A DNA stretch of 64,000 bases from Mesomycoplasma ovipneumoniae SC01 (GCF_000218525.1 NZ_AFHO01000008.1:1-64000); one strand, 5' to 3'; numbered from the stretch's first letter, positions 34,904 to 45,996 are shown. Program-made: numbers and translations. The notes: generated from the letters alone by a model not told the origin.

Positions 34904-37582
34904 ATGAATAAATTTAAAAAGTTACTGATTTTAAACACTTTTGTTGCAATACCCACATTTACTTTGCTCTCATGTGCTTCTGCTCTTGAAAGAAATCGGG
35001 AGGAATTTGACTTTGGAGTTTCAACAACAACAATTAACACTCTAAATTATGTAAAGAATAATTCTTCACACCAAATTCTCAATTCTTTAGTTGAATCTTT
35101 TGTAAAACCAGGTCCATCTGCTTCAAATTCATACGGAGCAAAGCTAAATTTGCCTTCAATTACCTTTGAACTTTATAGCACAAATCTTCAAAGTGCATCT
35201 GCAGATCAAATTCTTCAAACTCCAGCAAGCATTAGTGCTGATGGTTCTTCTTATCCAATTAGCGATTTTTCTTTGGCACTTGGGTCAATAGCTCCTTCAA
35301 GTGGTGGCTCAAAATCTTTTATTGGAATTCAAAACGCTTCTCAATCAATCGTTTCGACCTCAATTTTTTTGAATAAAGGTGCTTCAAAATGGTCAAATAA
35401 TCAACCTGTTATTGCCCAAAATTTTATTGACTACATTTTATATGTACTAAATATTAATGTCGCTTCACCTAATTTAGTTAAAGTTCTTTCAACAAATATT
35501 AAAAATGCCCAGCGAATGATCTCGCTACAACAAGATTATGTCTCAAAATTTGCTAATCCTTATCTAAATCCCTTTGGTCAAAAAAGGTACATAAAAGACG
35601 AAAAAACTGGTAAAGTTAGTCTTGATTTTGACCAAAAAGTTTTTGAATCACAAAACCCAGGCGATGAAGAATATGTTGCTCAATTCAGAGAAGAGGCGCG
35701 AAACTTTGGAATGTACACAGGTCAAATTTTTGAACAAATGACCAATAAAGAAGCTGTTGAATTAGTTCAAGCTAACTTGTCTTTAAATCCCGATTTTAGT
35801 GCTAATTCAACTGAAATTAATGTTGTCGAAAATGGGCAAAGATCTGTAATTAAATTAACCAAAAACCCATTTTTAGACCCTTCACAAATTTTTGATGGTC
35901 CTAATTTAACTCCAAGATATGATTTTTTGCCTGGGGATGAATATGGACTTAGAATTCAATTTGAAGACTCAGCGGCAAAAAAATTCATTAACTTGTACAG
36001 ACAGATCGTTTATCCTGATATATTTTTCCCGATAAACCGTGAATTTGTTGAGATTCATGCTGGTGGAATTAATAATTTTGGTACCGATTTATCTAAATTT
36101 TTAACTAACGGACCTTTTGATATTTCTGAACTTAATTTAGGTTCTCAAGGTTCAATGATTCTAACAAAAAAACAAAGTTATTATTCATCAGATAAAACTG
36201 TTCCTAATAAAATTAAAGTCTTTTTTGCCGAACAACCTGAACTTTTATCTTCACTTTTCCTTGATGGTTATATTGCAAAAACTAAAATTCCTTCAACATT
36301 TCAGTCCAAATTCTGATCAGAAGAAAAAACAAGAAAATACATGGAAAAACAAACTGGATATGGGACAATCGGAATTCAAGTTAATTTGGACAATGTCAAA
36401 AAAGGAAAATCTTACCTTCAAGATTCAGATCTTCGAAAAGTTATTTTTTATGGAATAAATCGGATTGATTTACTTAATTTATACGGTCTTGACCACTCTT
36501 TTCCACAGACAACTTGAACTAATTTTGACAGTATTTTAACAGCTCGAGGATATCCCTTAGAGACCTTTTTAGAAAACAGAAATTACCGTTCAGAACTTTT
36601 AGACTCAAACGGAAAACAAATTGAATTTCCAGTTTTAGCCCAAAATTATGGCTCACATTTAGCAAAAGGAGTTTGATTTGAATCTGTGCCACGAGTTGAT
36701 ACTTCTTATAGTCCGCAAGCTGCAAATTTTTTCCTTGAAAGATTCAAAAAAAATAATCCGACCGTTAGAAAAGTTAAATTGAGTTTCATTTATAAAGATG
36801 ATGCCGAAGAAAAAGTTGCTATCGGTCTGCAGGATATTTTAGCCCGAAATACGAATAATTTTATCGAAATTGACCCTATTAGACTTCCTGATGGAATTTA
36901 CCAACAAAGACTTTCAACTGGTGACTTTGATTTAACAATGAAAAACTTTGACTTTTTCAATATCGGTGGTTCTCAACCTCATTCATATATAAAAGCGTTT
37001 TTCAACACAGATGAAATTTCACCTAGTGATAATAAATTCTCAGGACTTGAATCAAATCCAGCCTCTTCAATGACTTATTGAAAAATGTGAAATGAAATTT
37101 CACCTGAGCAAAGGGCTGAAATTGCTAAAAGACTCGAAATTTCTGACATTTTTTTAAAGAAATTTGAAGAATTAATTACCCGAAAATTGAAAGTTGACGC
37201 CCAAGGAAACACTGTTTTTAAACAAGTCTACCTTGATGTAGATCAAAAAATTCCTGCCACTGATTATAATAATAAACCAATTTTAGTTCCAGAATTCTCT
37301 GAGTCATTAGATGAATATAACAACAGAATTGATTCATTCTTTAATGCAATTTTTACTCCTCAGGAAAGACGTGAAGGTTGAACTCAGAATAGAGTTTTTG
37401 AATTTGTGTTGGTTTTTGAAAAAATAATTCGTGAATTTTCGCCAATTATTCCAATTATGGAGGTTGATACTTTTTGAACTATCAACCGAATTAGGGCCGG
37501 ATCAGGTAATTCATTCCAGTTTGCTTTTGACGTTGAGAATATTAAGGTCAATTTTGTAACTCCTGAAGATGGTAAGGATTAA
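34904..37582 (+). CDS. oppA: OppA-like peptide-binding lipoprotein
   Basis: Substrate-binding component of the peptide importer, 892 residues. A signal peptide leads to lipobox LLSC with Cys24. The body fits the extracellular solute-binding family 5 fold in mycoplasma form: SKWSNNQPVIAQNFIDYI resembles the W-S-D-G-x-P-V-T-A-D-D segment, and LTNGPFDISELNLGSQG with LTKKQSYYS matches the NGPF/ NP-Y-Y region. GYGTIGIQVNLD and DSYSPQAANFFLERF-like segments follow. The gap from the PDxFFG stop is eight bases and AGGAGCTAAT precedes the ATG. Last gene of the operon. Confidence 0.9.
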
Positions 37583-37599
37583 AATTTGCAATTTTTAAT

Positions 37600-37684
37600 C
37601 TAATTTAATTTTCAAATAAGTTAAAAAATAAATAAAATACCAGTAATTTCTGGTATAGTATTTATTATTTAAAAAATGTGGTAG
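37600..37684 (+). repeat. Left direct repeat flanking mobile element A
   Basis: About 80 bases nearly identical to 38265-38344, including the palindrome ATACCAG (37637-37643) - six bases - CTGGTAT (37650-37656). The right copy is the promoter region of asnS, so this copy looks like a duplication made when element A inserted. The hairpin could also serve as the oppA terminator. Confidence 0.8.
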
Positions 37685-37832
37685 ATACCTGAGTCTGACA
37701 GTTTGATGACAAAAATTCACTTTTTAGTGAAATTAAATATGCAAAAATACCCGTAAATACGGTTTTTTTGACTTAAAATCTTAATTTTTATTATTTTGAA
37801 ATTAACCCTTTGTAAAAAAAAAAAAAAAATGC

Positions 37833-37860
37833 TTGGTCAAAAATAAAATTCTGTTATAAT
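37833..37860 (+). promoter_or_regulatory. Promoter of element A transcript
   Basis: TTGGTC (37833-37838), a 16-base spacer and TATAAT (37855-37860). The 16-A run ends three bases before the -35 region. The same promoter with identical spacing is at 45963-45990 in element B. Confidence 0.75.
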
Positions 37861-37866
37861 TGAGGC

Positions 37867-38026
37867 ACTAAGAATGAATTAATAAATTTGATATTGAATT
37901 AAGGGGGAATTAGTTATGTTTTTTGTCTAAAAAATCAGACAGTGCGAATTTTCCATTATGTTATTAAATATGATGGGATGCCTTAAATTTGACCGTTTAG
38001 AAATCTATAAATTTAAGGCTTTTTTT
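37867..38026 (+). ncRNA. Predicted ~160-nt element RNA with micro-ORF MFFV
   Basis: From the expected transcription start to the hairpin terminator. It contains a strong ribosome site AAGGGGG (37901-37907) and a four-codon ORF ATG TTT TTT GTC TAA (37916-37930). The terminator has arms GCCTTAAATTT (37980-37990) and AAATTTAAGGC (38009-38019), then seven T. The layout is shared with element B. It may act as an RNA, a leader peptide, or both. Confidence 0.5.
37980..38026 (+). terminator. Terminator of element A RNA
   Basis: Perfect 11-bp stem (37980-37990 with 38009-38019), 18-base loop and seven T residues. T-rich sequence follows only on the plus strand. Confidence 0.75.
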
Positions 38027-38266
38027 ATTGTTCTTTCAAAACTTCATATATTTTTTTAGGCTCAATGTAAATAAAAACGAGTTTTCTATTTGCATTGAGT
38101 TTAAATAGTAGTTGAATTTTTCTTTCATGAGTGTTAGATTTAAAATTTAGTGTTTTTGCCTTGATAGTTATTTTTCCTGAGTTTGCTAAAAAAGTTAAAA
38201 AAGCTTCCAAAACCGGAAAGTTTTTTAAGATTATCTCATCAAACTGGAAACTCGGGATTTTAGTCT
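38025..38266 (-). pseudogene. Decayed C-terminal protein remnant inside element A
   Basis: An open stretch of about 80 codons runs in from the right end of the element without a start codon of its own and ends in TAA. Peptide sequence looks genuine (FLTFLANSGKITIKAKTLNF, then KIQLLFKLNANRKLVFIYIE). The matching stretch in element B keeps most residues but has a TAA and indels. This fits the tail of a lost protein, possibly the transposase of a parent IS. I cannot confirm the family. Confidence 0.45.
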
Positions 38267-38344
38267 AATTTTTATAGAAGTTAAAAAAATAAATAAAATA
38301 CCAGTATTTTCTGGTATAATATTTAATATTTGAAAAATGGGGTA
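38265..38344 (+). repeat. Right direct repeat flanking element A
   Basis: Near-copy of 37600-37684. It contains palindrome ATACCAG (38298-38304) - TATTTT - CTGGTAT (38311-38317) and, overlapping it, TATAAT 38315-38320. This copy sits directly before asnS. Confidence 0.8.
38298..38320 (+). promoter_or_regulatory. asnS promoter with overlapping palindrome
   Basis: The -10 box TATAAT (38315-38320) is embedded in the right half of a perfect 7-bp inverted repeat, 31 bases before the asnS ATG. The palindrome could be an operator or a short hairpin. Confidence 0.55.
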
Positions 38345-38350
38345 AATAAA

Positions 38351-39700
38351 ATGTCGGTATCAATTAATGAAATTTTTATACATCCTGAGTTGTATGATCA
38401 GAAGAAAATTACAGTTCAAGGTTGAATTACAAATATTCGCGGTAATCTAAAAATAATGTTCGTCGAACTAAATGATGGTTCGTCATTTAAAAATTTACAA
38501 TGTGTTCTTAAGAGTGATAATATTGACTTTACAAAAGTAGAAAATTTAGCAATTGGTGAAGCTATTGAAATTAGTGGCGTTTTTTCAAGCACTCCTGAAC
38601 GCCAACAAAATGGTGAGGTTTTAGTTGAGGATTTAGAGGCCAAAGGCCGCAATTATAACAATAATTTTCCGATTCAAAATCAAGAAATTTCCTTGGAAGT
38701 TTTAAGACAAATTCCACATTTTCGTCACCGAACTCGACTTTTTCGTGCGATAATGAGATTAAGATCTTCACTTTTTTATGAAATTCATAAATTTTTTCGT
38801 CGTCAAGGATTTGTTAATTTTTCAGCACCAATTTTAACCTCAAACGATGGTGAAGGTGCTGGTGAAACTTTTATTGTTGACGATGAGCAAAAAGACTTTT
38901 TTAACAAAAAAACAACTTTAGGCGTTACAGGTCAACTTCATGCTGAAGCCTATGCTCTTGGTTTTAAAAAAGTCTACACTTTTGCCCCTACATTTCGCGC
39001 TGAGCGATCAAATACTAGAAAACATGCTGCCGAATTTTGGATGATTGAACCTGAAGTGGCATTTTTTGATCTTGAACAAATTATTGAATTAGCGACAAAA
39101 TTGCTTCAAAAAGTAATAAAATCTGTAATAATTCGCAACAAAGATGAATTTGCATTTCTAGAAAAAGTTGGTGATAAAAACCTTCGCCGACGTTTAATTC
39201 AATTTTGTGATTCTCAAGTAGCACAAGTAACTTACGAACAGGCAATTAAATTACTTTCTGATCACAAAGATCAATTCGAGGAAAAAAACTTGTTTTTTGG
39301 TGCTGATTTAAAAACTGAGCATGAACGGTTTTTATGTGAACAAATTTTTCGCGCCCCTGTTGTTGTAATTAATTATCCAAAATCTCTAAAAGCATTTTAC
39401 ATGCACCAGAACGATGATGGCCAAACTGTAGCAGCTTTTGATCTTTTAGTTCCAGGAATTGGCGAGTTAATAGGCGGTTCCCAACGTGAAGTTCGTTATG
39501 AAAAACTACACGAAAGAATTAACGAATTGAACATGAAAGTTGAGGATTTTCAATGATACCTTGATTTGCGTAAATTTGGTAACCCGGGCTCAAGTGGTTT
39601 TGGCCTTGGTTTTGAAAGATTGCTAATGTTTGTTACTGGAATTGATAACATTCGCGATGTAATACCTTTCCCAAGAACAAATAAAAATATTTTAATGTAA
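38351..39700 (+). CDS. asnS: Asparaginyl-tRNA synthetase
   Basis: Class IIb synthetase that charges tRNA-Asn, 449 residues. It has an N-terminal OB-fold anticodon-binding domain (KITVQGWITNIRGN, about residues 17-100), then motif 1 near [20 protein letters not shown], motif 2 in [20 protein letters not shown] and motif 3 in [17 protein letters not shown]. The GEGAGE insert with H-L-x-E separates AsnRS from AspRS. The downstream gene begins ten bases after the stop. Two TGA Trp codons are present. Confidence 0.94.
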
Positions 39701-39710
39701 GAGGATAAAA

Positions 39711-40352
39711 TTGAAAATTGATTTTGTAAAAGCAGGTTTTTGAAGACGTTTATTTGCAGGATTAATTGATTTTGTATTTCTTTTTCTTACTTTTTTAGTA
39801 TTTTTTTACCTATTTTTAGTATTAACCGAATGGTCAAAAATAAAATTTTATCTTTGAATTCTAAGTGTTTTTTTATTTGTAATTTTTTATCGCATTTTTT
39901 TAATTATTTTTTTAAAGCAAACAATTGGACTTTTTTTAACAAAAACTAAAGTTGTTTTTTTCGATGAAAACCTTAATTTTTTAAAAAAATTCTGAATTTT
40001 ACTAAAAAGGGAAGCATTTTTAAGTCTTAATTGAATATTTTCGCTTTTATTTTCCTCAATTATTTTAGATCTGAGTTTCGGAATTGATCTTAACTTTTTC
40101 CAAACTTTTAAAAATTCAAGCCAAAATTTAACTTTTTTTCAACAAGTTAGCTTAAGTTTTCCCGCTTTATTTTCAAAAATTAACTTTTTCTTCTTAATTG
40201 TAAACAACCTCTCAATTTTAGGTTCAAAAAAATTAACAATTATTGATTCTTTTTCTAAAACAACTATTTGCTTGAAACAAACGCCTATAAAAGCGGATTA
40301 TTTAAGATCAATTCATGCAAATTTTAGTCCAATTCATTGGGAGGTTAATTAA
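39711..40352 (+). CDS. RDD-family integral membrane protein
   Basis: A 213-residue membrane protein with a TTG start behind AGAGGAT. The N terminus GFWRRLFAGLIDFVFLFLTF is the RDD pattern (Arg..Asp in the first helix). The remainder has three or four strongly hydrophobic helices rich in Phe and Leu. Function of RDD proteins is not well defined; some act as Na+/H+ exchangers. It is co-transcribed with asnS and uvrD. Confidence 0.75.
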
Positions 40353-40354
40353 TC

Positions 40355-42613
40355 ATGTCATCACAAAATATTCTTTCACAGCTAAATGACAAACAAAAAA
40401 TCGCTGTTATTAGCAATAGTTCGCATCTGAGAATTGTTGCAGGTGCTGGAACAGGAAAAACAACTGTTCTAACAAAAAAAATTGCCTATATTATTAATGA
40501 ATCATTGGCATATCCCAATCGGATTTTGGCTCTAACTTTTACAAATAAAGCTGCCGAAGAAATGCGAACACGTGTAGAAAAACTTGTTCACGAAAAGGCA
40601 AAAGATATCCAAATCTTAACTTTTCACTCGCTTTGCAATTTGATTTTGCGAACTGAAGCAAAAAATATCGTTGAAATTGATGAAATTCAAATAAATGACT
40701 ATCGTTTTAATATAATTGATGAGCAAGATCAGCGTAAAATTATAGAAAAACTTTTAGGCGCAAATCTTAAAACATCTGAAGAAAAAGATGATAAAAAAAT
40801 TACCGCATTTCAAGCGATTGAATTTATTTCAAGAGCCAAAAATTTAGAGCAATCCCCAAGCCAAGCACTCAAGCAAGCAAATACTGAAGTTGAATTAATT
40901 AAGGCCAATGTTTATAAAAATTATATTGAAAAAACAAAGGAAAATAACATAATTGATTTTGACGATTTATTACTTTATACCAAAATAGCATTTGAAAAAA
41001 ATCCACAAATTGCCCAGCGTTGACAGAAAAAATTTGACTTTGTGCTTGTTGATGAATTTCAAGACACCTCGTTAATTCAGTACTCTATTTTAAAGTTTTT
41101 TATTAAGGATAATACAAAATTATTTGTTGTTGGCGACCCTGATCAGACTATTTATTCTTGAAGAGGTGCTGATGCATCGCTTATTCTTAATTTAGAAAAT
41201 GACTATCCTGATTTACAAACAGTAATTCTTGACAAAAATTACCGCTCAACACAAAATATTCTTGATGCGGCTAACCATTTAATTTCAAATAATAAAAACC
41301 GAATAAAAAAGAATTTAGTAGCTCACTCAACTGAAAAGATTGATATTCATTTTGAAGATCTTGGTAATGAAAGAGGCGCTGAAGTTGACTGAATTTATGA
41401 GACTATCCAAAATTTAATTACAAAAAACAAAGTAAATTATCGAGACATTGCAATTTTAGCGCGCTCAAATTTCTATTTTCGACAAATTATTGACAAACTT
41501 GATGCCCACAATATCCCTTATATAAAACACGGAAATTCTCCTCTTGCTGCAAAAAAAGAAGTTCGTGAAGCTATTTATTTTTTAAAAGTCATTGAAAATT
41601 CTGACCCTTATGCTTTTGAACAAATTATTAATGTGCCGGCCAAAAAAATTGGCGCTATCACAATTAGTAAATTAAATGATTTAGCAGCTAAATTTGAACT
41701 TAATTTGTACGATTTTTTATTTAAATACTATTCAGGAAAAATCAATTTAAAAGAAGAACATGGTAAAATTCCGTTAACTATTGAAAATCAAGCCAAAATT
41801 AAAAATCTTTTTGAAAGAATAACCGCCGCAAGACGATTCAAATCTGAAATTGAAGAAAAAAATCCGACAGTTTTTAAACTTTTTTCGCAAGTTCTTGACT
41901 CTTTTTTGAAAAAAATTAACTACTTTAGTTCAATCAAAGATCCTAAACAAGAATCTGACACAAAAGAACTTTTGGAAAAATACTATGAATCACTTGATAA
42001 TTGGCAAATCCAAAATCCTAACAAAAAATTAGCCGATTACCTTGATTTTGCAGTTATTTCTCATTTTGAACAAACCGAAACCCCAAATCGAATTAATTTA
42101 TTAACAGTTCATTCTTCAAAAGGGCTTGAATTTGAGTATGTTTTTTTAGTTGGTATGAATCAAGGAGTTTTCCCTTCACAAAAAGTTATTGACCAAAATC
42201 TTGAGAGTGAATACGAAGAAGAAAGAAGGCTAGCATTTGTCGCAGTAACTAGGGCAAAAAAAGTTTTATATATAACAAACGGATTTCGTGGTACTTTTTA
42301 TAATGATCATGGTCGTCGTTGAAAATCTAGTCAAAATTCAATTTCTCCATTTATTAAAGAGATGAAAATTAAGGCTGAACAATTTTATCAGTTTCGTAAA
42401 CTTGATGCAACTGGAAAGCTTAATTACCAAAAAACTGATTCAGAAAATGTCGAGTTTATGCCTGGAAATCATATAGCTCACCTAAAATTTGGTAAAGGAA
42501 TCATTTTGGAAGTGCGCGCTGACTCAATTTTGGTCAAATTTTTCGATATTCCTGGTGATAAAGGGATAAAAACACTTGTTAAAACTCATAAGTCCATTGA
42601 AAAAATTTCGTAA
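40355..42613 (+). CDS. pcrA: UvrD/PcrA-type DNA helicase
   Basis: SF1A 3'-5' DNA helicase used in repair and replication-conflict resolution, 752 residues. Motif I is AGAGTGKTT (near residue 29), motif Ia LALTFTNKAAEEM, motif II VLVDEFQDTS, motif III VGDPDQTIYSWRGAD, motif IV LDKNYRST, motif V LTVHSSKGLEFEYVFLVG and motif VI RRLAFVAVTRAKKVLYI. A complete set, in contrast to the degenerate helicase at 17137. It starts three bases after the RDD gene stop. Gene name by similarity to PcrA/UvrD; the two cannot be separated here. Confidence 0.93.
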
Positions 42614-42615
42614 AA

Positions 42616-44043
42616 ATGTCTCCACAAATTCAAACTTATTTAATAGTTGCGCTAATTTTGCTAATTAGTATTTTTTTTGTTTGCTTTTTGATTATAGTTT
42701 TACTTTTTGCCAATAATAAAAAAACAAAAATTCTCCCTTTAATTCCTTTCACTTATGATTCTGATTTAAAAAGAATCCGTGTTAGCGATGTTTTTTCACT
42801 TCCTAGTTTGAAATATATTGTTGAAAACAACAATTTACTAACAGGGCTTTGGGTGAGTCAATCTGATTTTATTTCGCTCCTTGAAGAACCATATCAAAAA
42901 TTATTCCTTTCACGAATTGATAATTGAAAAAAAGGTTCAATTACAATCAAATTTCAAAAAAGATTTCTTTTTAACAATAATTTTAAAGTTTTTTTTCAGG
43001 ATAAATCAAAAAATGGTTTTGTTTTAGCCCAAATACAAAAATCAATTTTTGATATCGCTAAATACCAAAAAACCTTTAAAAATCGACTAGTTGACAAACT
43101 AATTCTTGATTTCGCCAACCCAAGTTTTCTGGTAAGCTTTAGTTTTCCTTTTGAAATAACGGACGATTTTGCTAAAAATTTTTATATTTCTTACAACAAA
43201 ATTCTACCCTTTTTTGTTAAAATTTCTAATTTTTCCATTTTTCACTTTGAAAATATTTTGATTATGCAAATATGTGCAAAATCACCTAAAATGCTGGAAA
43301 AAATTAGAAATTCATACAAAAATTTTGCAAAAGCCCATAATTTAGGTAATTTTTTGTCTTGAGTGATTATAAATTTAGACACTCAAATAAATTATGACTG
43401 AAAAATAGAAATAAAAAAATTTTTTAACCTAATAACAGCAAAAAAAACCTCATTTCTCGAAGTAAATTCAAGTAGTCAACAGTTTAAGTCAATTATTGAC
43501 AGCAAAACACAAGCTCAACAAATATTTAATATACAAAATCATTTTCTTGCGCATATTTATCAATTTGACAATAAAAACCCTGTTTATAGCGTCTTTGATT
43601 TAGACTTTCATAGCAACCAAAAAATCGATGAATTATTAAAATTTTTAACCCAAAACCCTTTATATGATCATTCGCAAAATATTTACAAAATTAATTATAT
43701 AATCGCACAAAAAATGCGTAATTATGCAATTGATTTTCAAAAATTAACATTTTTAATTGAAACAGAAATTAATATACCAGAAACAAATATTAGTCATATT
43801 CCTAATATTTGCTATCAAAAAATAGTTGATTCTAAGCTTTTTTATTATCTAGCAATTAATAAACCGCCTTTTTTATTTATTAAGAATCTTAATGATTTTA
43901 CCGATTTTAGTGATGGAAATGACATAGTTGTTTCATCGCTTGGCGAATATGCCCGTCGTGAAAAAGTAAAAGTTGTTTTTAAAAAGCAAGATATAACCAA
44001 ATTTAACTTTGGGAATAAGAATTTTCCTCTCTATTATTGGTAA
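42616..44043 (+). CDS. Conserved membrane-anchored protein, unknown function
   Basis: A 475-residue protein with one N-terminal membrane helix (LIVALILLISIFFVCFLIIV) and a large cytoplasmic or surface part with alternating strands and helices. No recognised motif. It starts three bases after the helicase stop, so belongs to that operon. Such proteins, next to ruvA or uvrD, are found in mycoplasmas, but I cannot assign a role. TGA Trp codons at several places. Confidence 0.8.
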
Positions 44044-44146
44044 AAATAATAAAATTTGCTTCTTTTTCCTAATTTTTTCCTTTTTTTGGCCAAAAATAGT
44101 TAAAAAATTAATTTAGGTTGCAACAAATTACTATAAGGGAGCAAAA

Positions 44147-44812
44147 ATGCAAATTTATCAATATGGAAAAATTGTCTCAAAAAATAAAAATTATTTAATT
44201 ATTGAAAATCAAGGGAGTGGATATTTACTGTATGTTCCGCGGATTGACCGTTTTAATACCGATGAAAATAGAAAAATTTATCTTTACGAATATGAAAATG
44301 ATTATTCAAAAATAACTTACGGATTTGCAAGCTTCCGTGAAAGAATTTTATTTGAAGATTTAATTTCAATTCAAGGAGTTGGTCCAAAAACTGCTATTTC
44401 TATCCTTAACAGCGGTTTGCAAAACGCAATTAATTTAATAGCCGCAAATGATTGAAAAGGTCTTGCAAAAATTCCTTATCTTTCCGAAAAAAATGCTAAG
44501 CAAATTGTTTTTGAATTTCATGGAAAATACAAAAAATTTCTTGAGAATGACAAAAAACAAAATCAGGAAAATATTCTTGAAACTGATTCTAAAGAAGTTG
44601 ATAAAACCGATGATTTGAATGATGAAATTCTCCAAAATAATTCAGTCGAAGAAAAAACATCATCCGAACTTGAAGAAACTTTAAAAATGCTTGGTTTTAA
44701 ACCTAACCAAATTAATTATGCACTCACAAAAGTTGAGCCTAATGAAAATTTCGAGAACTTAATAGAACAAGCTATCAAGATTATTTCAAATGCCAGAGAA
44801 TTTAGAAGTTAG
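44147..44812 (+). CDS. ruvA: Holliday junction DNA helicase subunit RuvA
   Basis: Binds Holliday junctions and loads RuvB. The 221-residue protein has the N-terminal OB-fold ([20 protein letters not shown]) and the helix-hairpin-helix motif [18 protein letters not shown] central acidic linker follows, then a C-terminal UBA-like domain ([20 protein letters not shown]) that contacts RuvB. AAGGGAGCAAAA precedes the ATG. Its end overlaps ruvB by 23 bases. Confidence 0.93.
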
Positions 44813-45761
44813 ACCAACAAATTTTGATAATTTTATTGGCCAACACAAATTGGTTGAAACACTGAAAATTTTAATTTCATCTTCTCAAAAACGCAAACAA
44901 GCTTTAGACCATATTTTATTTTATGGGCCTCCTGGAACCGGCAAAACCACACTAGCAAATATTGTAGCCAACGTTCTTGAATCCAAAATTAAGTATGTAC
45001 AAGGACCATTACTCGAAAAAAAGGCCGATGTTCTTGCTATTTTAGCAAATATTTCTCAAGACACAATTCTTTTTATTGATGAAATTCACGGAATTAATAA
45101 AAATATTGAAGAGCTTTTATATTCAGCGATGGAGGAGTTTGTTATTGATTTACAAATTGGGGTTGACGGTGAACAAAAAATTATGCGAATGAAATTGCCG
45201 CATTTTACACTGATTGCCGCATCAACAAAACTAGCACAAATTTCAACACCTTTGCAAAATCGATTTGGCTATATTGCCAAAATTGTCAACTATACAACTG
45301 ATGAAATGGTTCAAATTATTTCAAATTCTGCAGCGATTTTGAAACTGGAAATCAACAAGGAAATTATTAAATACATTGCTAGTTTTTCAAATAACACGCC
45401 TCGAATTGCTAATAATTTATTAAAAAGAATTCGTGATTTTGCGCTTGTTTTGAATAAAAAGAAAATTGACCGCGAAATTGTTAACAAAACTTTTGACAGC
45501 ATTGGTATTTATAACCAAGGCCTCTCTCAAATAAACATTGAATATTTAAATACTCTATTCAAAATTTTTAAAGGAAAATCTGTCGCACTCGATGTTCTCG
45601 CTAATGTTTTAAAGGAACATCGTCAAACAATTATTAATATAATCGAGCCGCCACTAATTGAAAAAGAATTAATTGAAAAAACTCCTAGAGGTCGCCGAAT
45701 AACTTCAAAAGGTAAGCAATATTTAACTGATTTAACTACTAAAGATGAAAAAAACACCTAA
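44790..45761 (+). CDS. ruvB: Holliday junction branch-migration ATPase RuvB
   Basis: AAA+ motor for branch migration, 323 residues. Start [21 protein letters not shown] fits the RPxxFxEFxGQ pattern. Walker A GPPGTGKT, Walker [11 protein letters not shown], sensor 1 and the arginine finger region QNRFGY are present. A C-terminal winged-helix domain ends in [15 protein letters not shown]. The gene stop lies inside its own terminator stem. Confidence 0.95.
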   Translation: MPENLEVRPTNFDNFIGQHKLVETLKILISSSQKRKQALDHILFYGPPGTGKTTLANIVANVLESKIKYVQGPLLEKKADVLAILANISQDTILFIDEIHGINKNIEELLYSAMEEFVIDLQIGVDGEQKIMRMKLPHFTLIAASTKLAQISTPLQNRFGYIAKIVNYTTDEMVQIISNSAAILKLEINKEIIKYIASFSNNTPRIANNLLKRIRDFALVLNKKKIDREIVNKTFDSIGIYNQGLSQINIEYLNTLFKIFKGKSVALDVLANVLKEHRQTIINIIEPPLIEKELIEKTPRGRRITSKGKQYLTDLTTKDEKNT

Positions 45762-45790
45762 AAAAGAGTAACCTTTTTAGGTGTTTTTGT
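45750..45790 (+). terminator. Terminator of ruvA-ruvB
   Basis: Stem between AACACCTAAAAA (45753-45764) and TTTTTAGGTGTT (45774-45785), followed by T residues. It overlaps the ruvB stop codon. Its right half is repeated at 46661-46671, beyond element B. Confidence 0.75.
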
Positions 45791-45820
45791 TTCAATTTGT
45801 GCTATTTTATCCCTATTTTC
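45759..45820 (+). repeat. Left direct repeat flanking element B
   Basis: 62 bases matching 46646-46707 with five differences. It begins at the ruvB stop codon. The two copies appear to be a target duplication made when element B inserted between ruvB and the DUF2779 gene. Confidence 0.85.
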
Positions 45821-45962
45821 CTGAGTTTCCTAGTTTGATGGCAAAAATTCACTTTTTATTGAATACAAATATGCAAAAATAGCGGTAAATCCTTTTTTTA
45901 CCTAAAATCTTAATTTTTGTTATTTTAAAATTAACCTTTTGCAAAAAAAAAAAAAAAAATGC

Positions 45963-45990
45963 TTGGTCTAAAATAAAATTATGTTATAAT
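45963..45990 (+). promoter_or_regulatory. Promoter of element B transcript
   Basis: TTGGTC (45963-45968), 16 bases, TATAAT (45985-45990), with the 17-A run just upstream. Identical in layout to element A. Confidence 0.75.
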
Positions 45991-45996
45991 AAACCA

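Larger units (their letters stand above)
37687..38258. mobile_element. Non-autonomous mobile element A (MITE/IS remnant)
   Basis: About 572 bp, no complete gene. The left end (CCTGAGTCTGACAGTTTGAT, from 37688) and the inverted right end (reading CCCGAGTTTCCAGTTTGATG on the minus strand, up to 38256) are imperfect terminal inverted repeats. Long direct repeats bracket it. Inside, on the plus strand, are a 16-A run (37814-37829), a promoter, a four-codon ORF and a terminator. On the minus strand an open stretch 38025-38266 encodes a protein-like tail. A longer relative lies at 45820-46643. Known precedent: IS1634 of Mycoplasma mycoides makes long, variable target duplications. Whether this element is moved by such a transposase is inference. 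Confidence 0.75.

Noticed and set aside
38025-38210. Element A minus-strand ORF as an expressed small protein
   Set aside because: It has only a TTG start with no ribosome site, the open frame extends upstream into the element end, and the counterpart in element B is interrupted.
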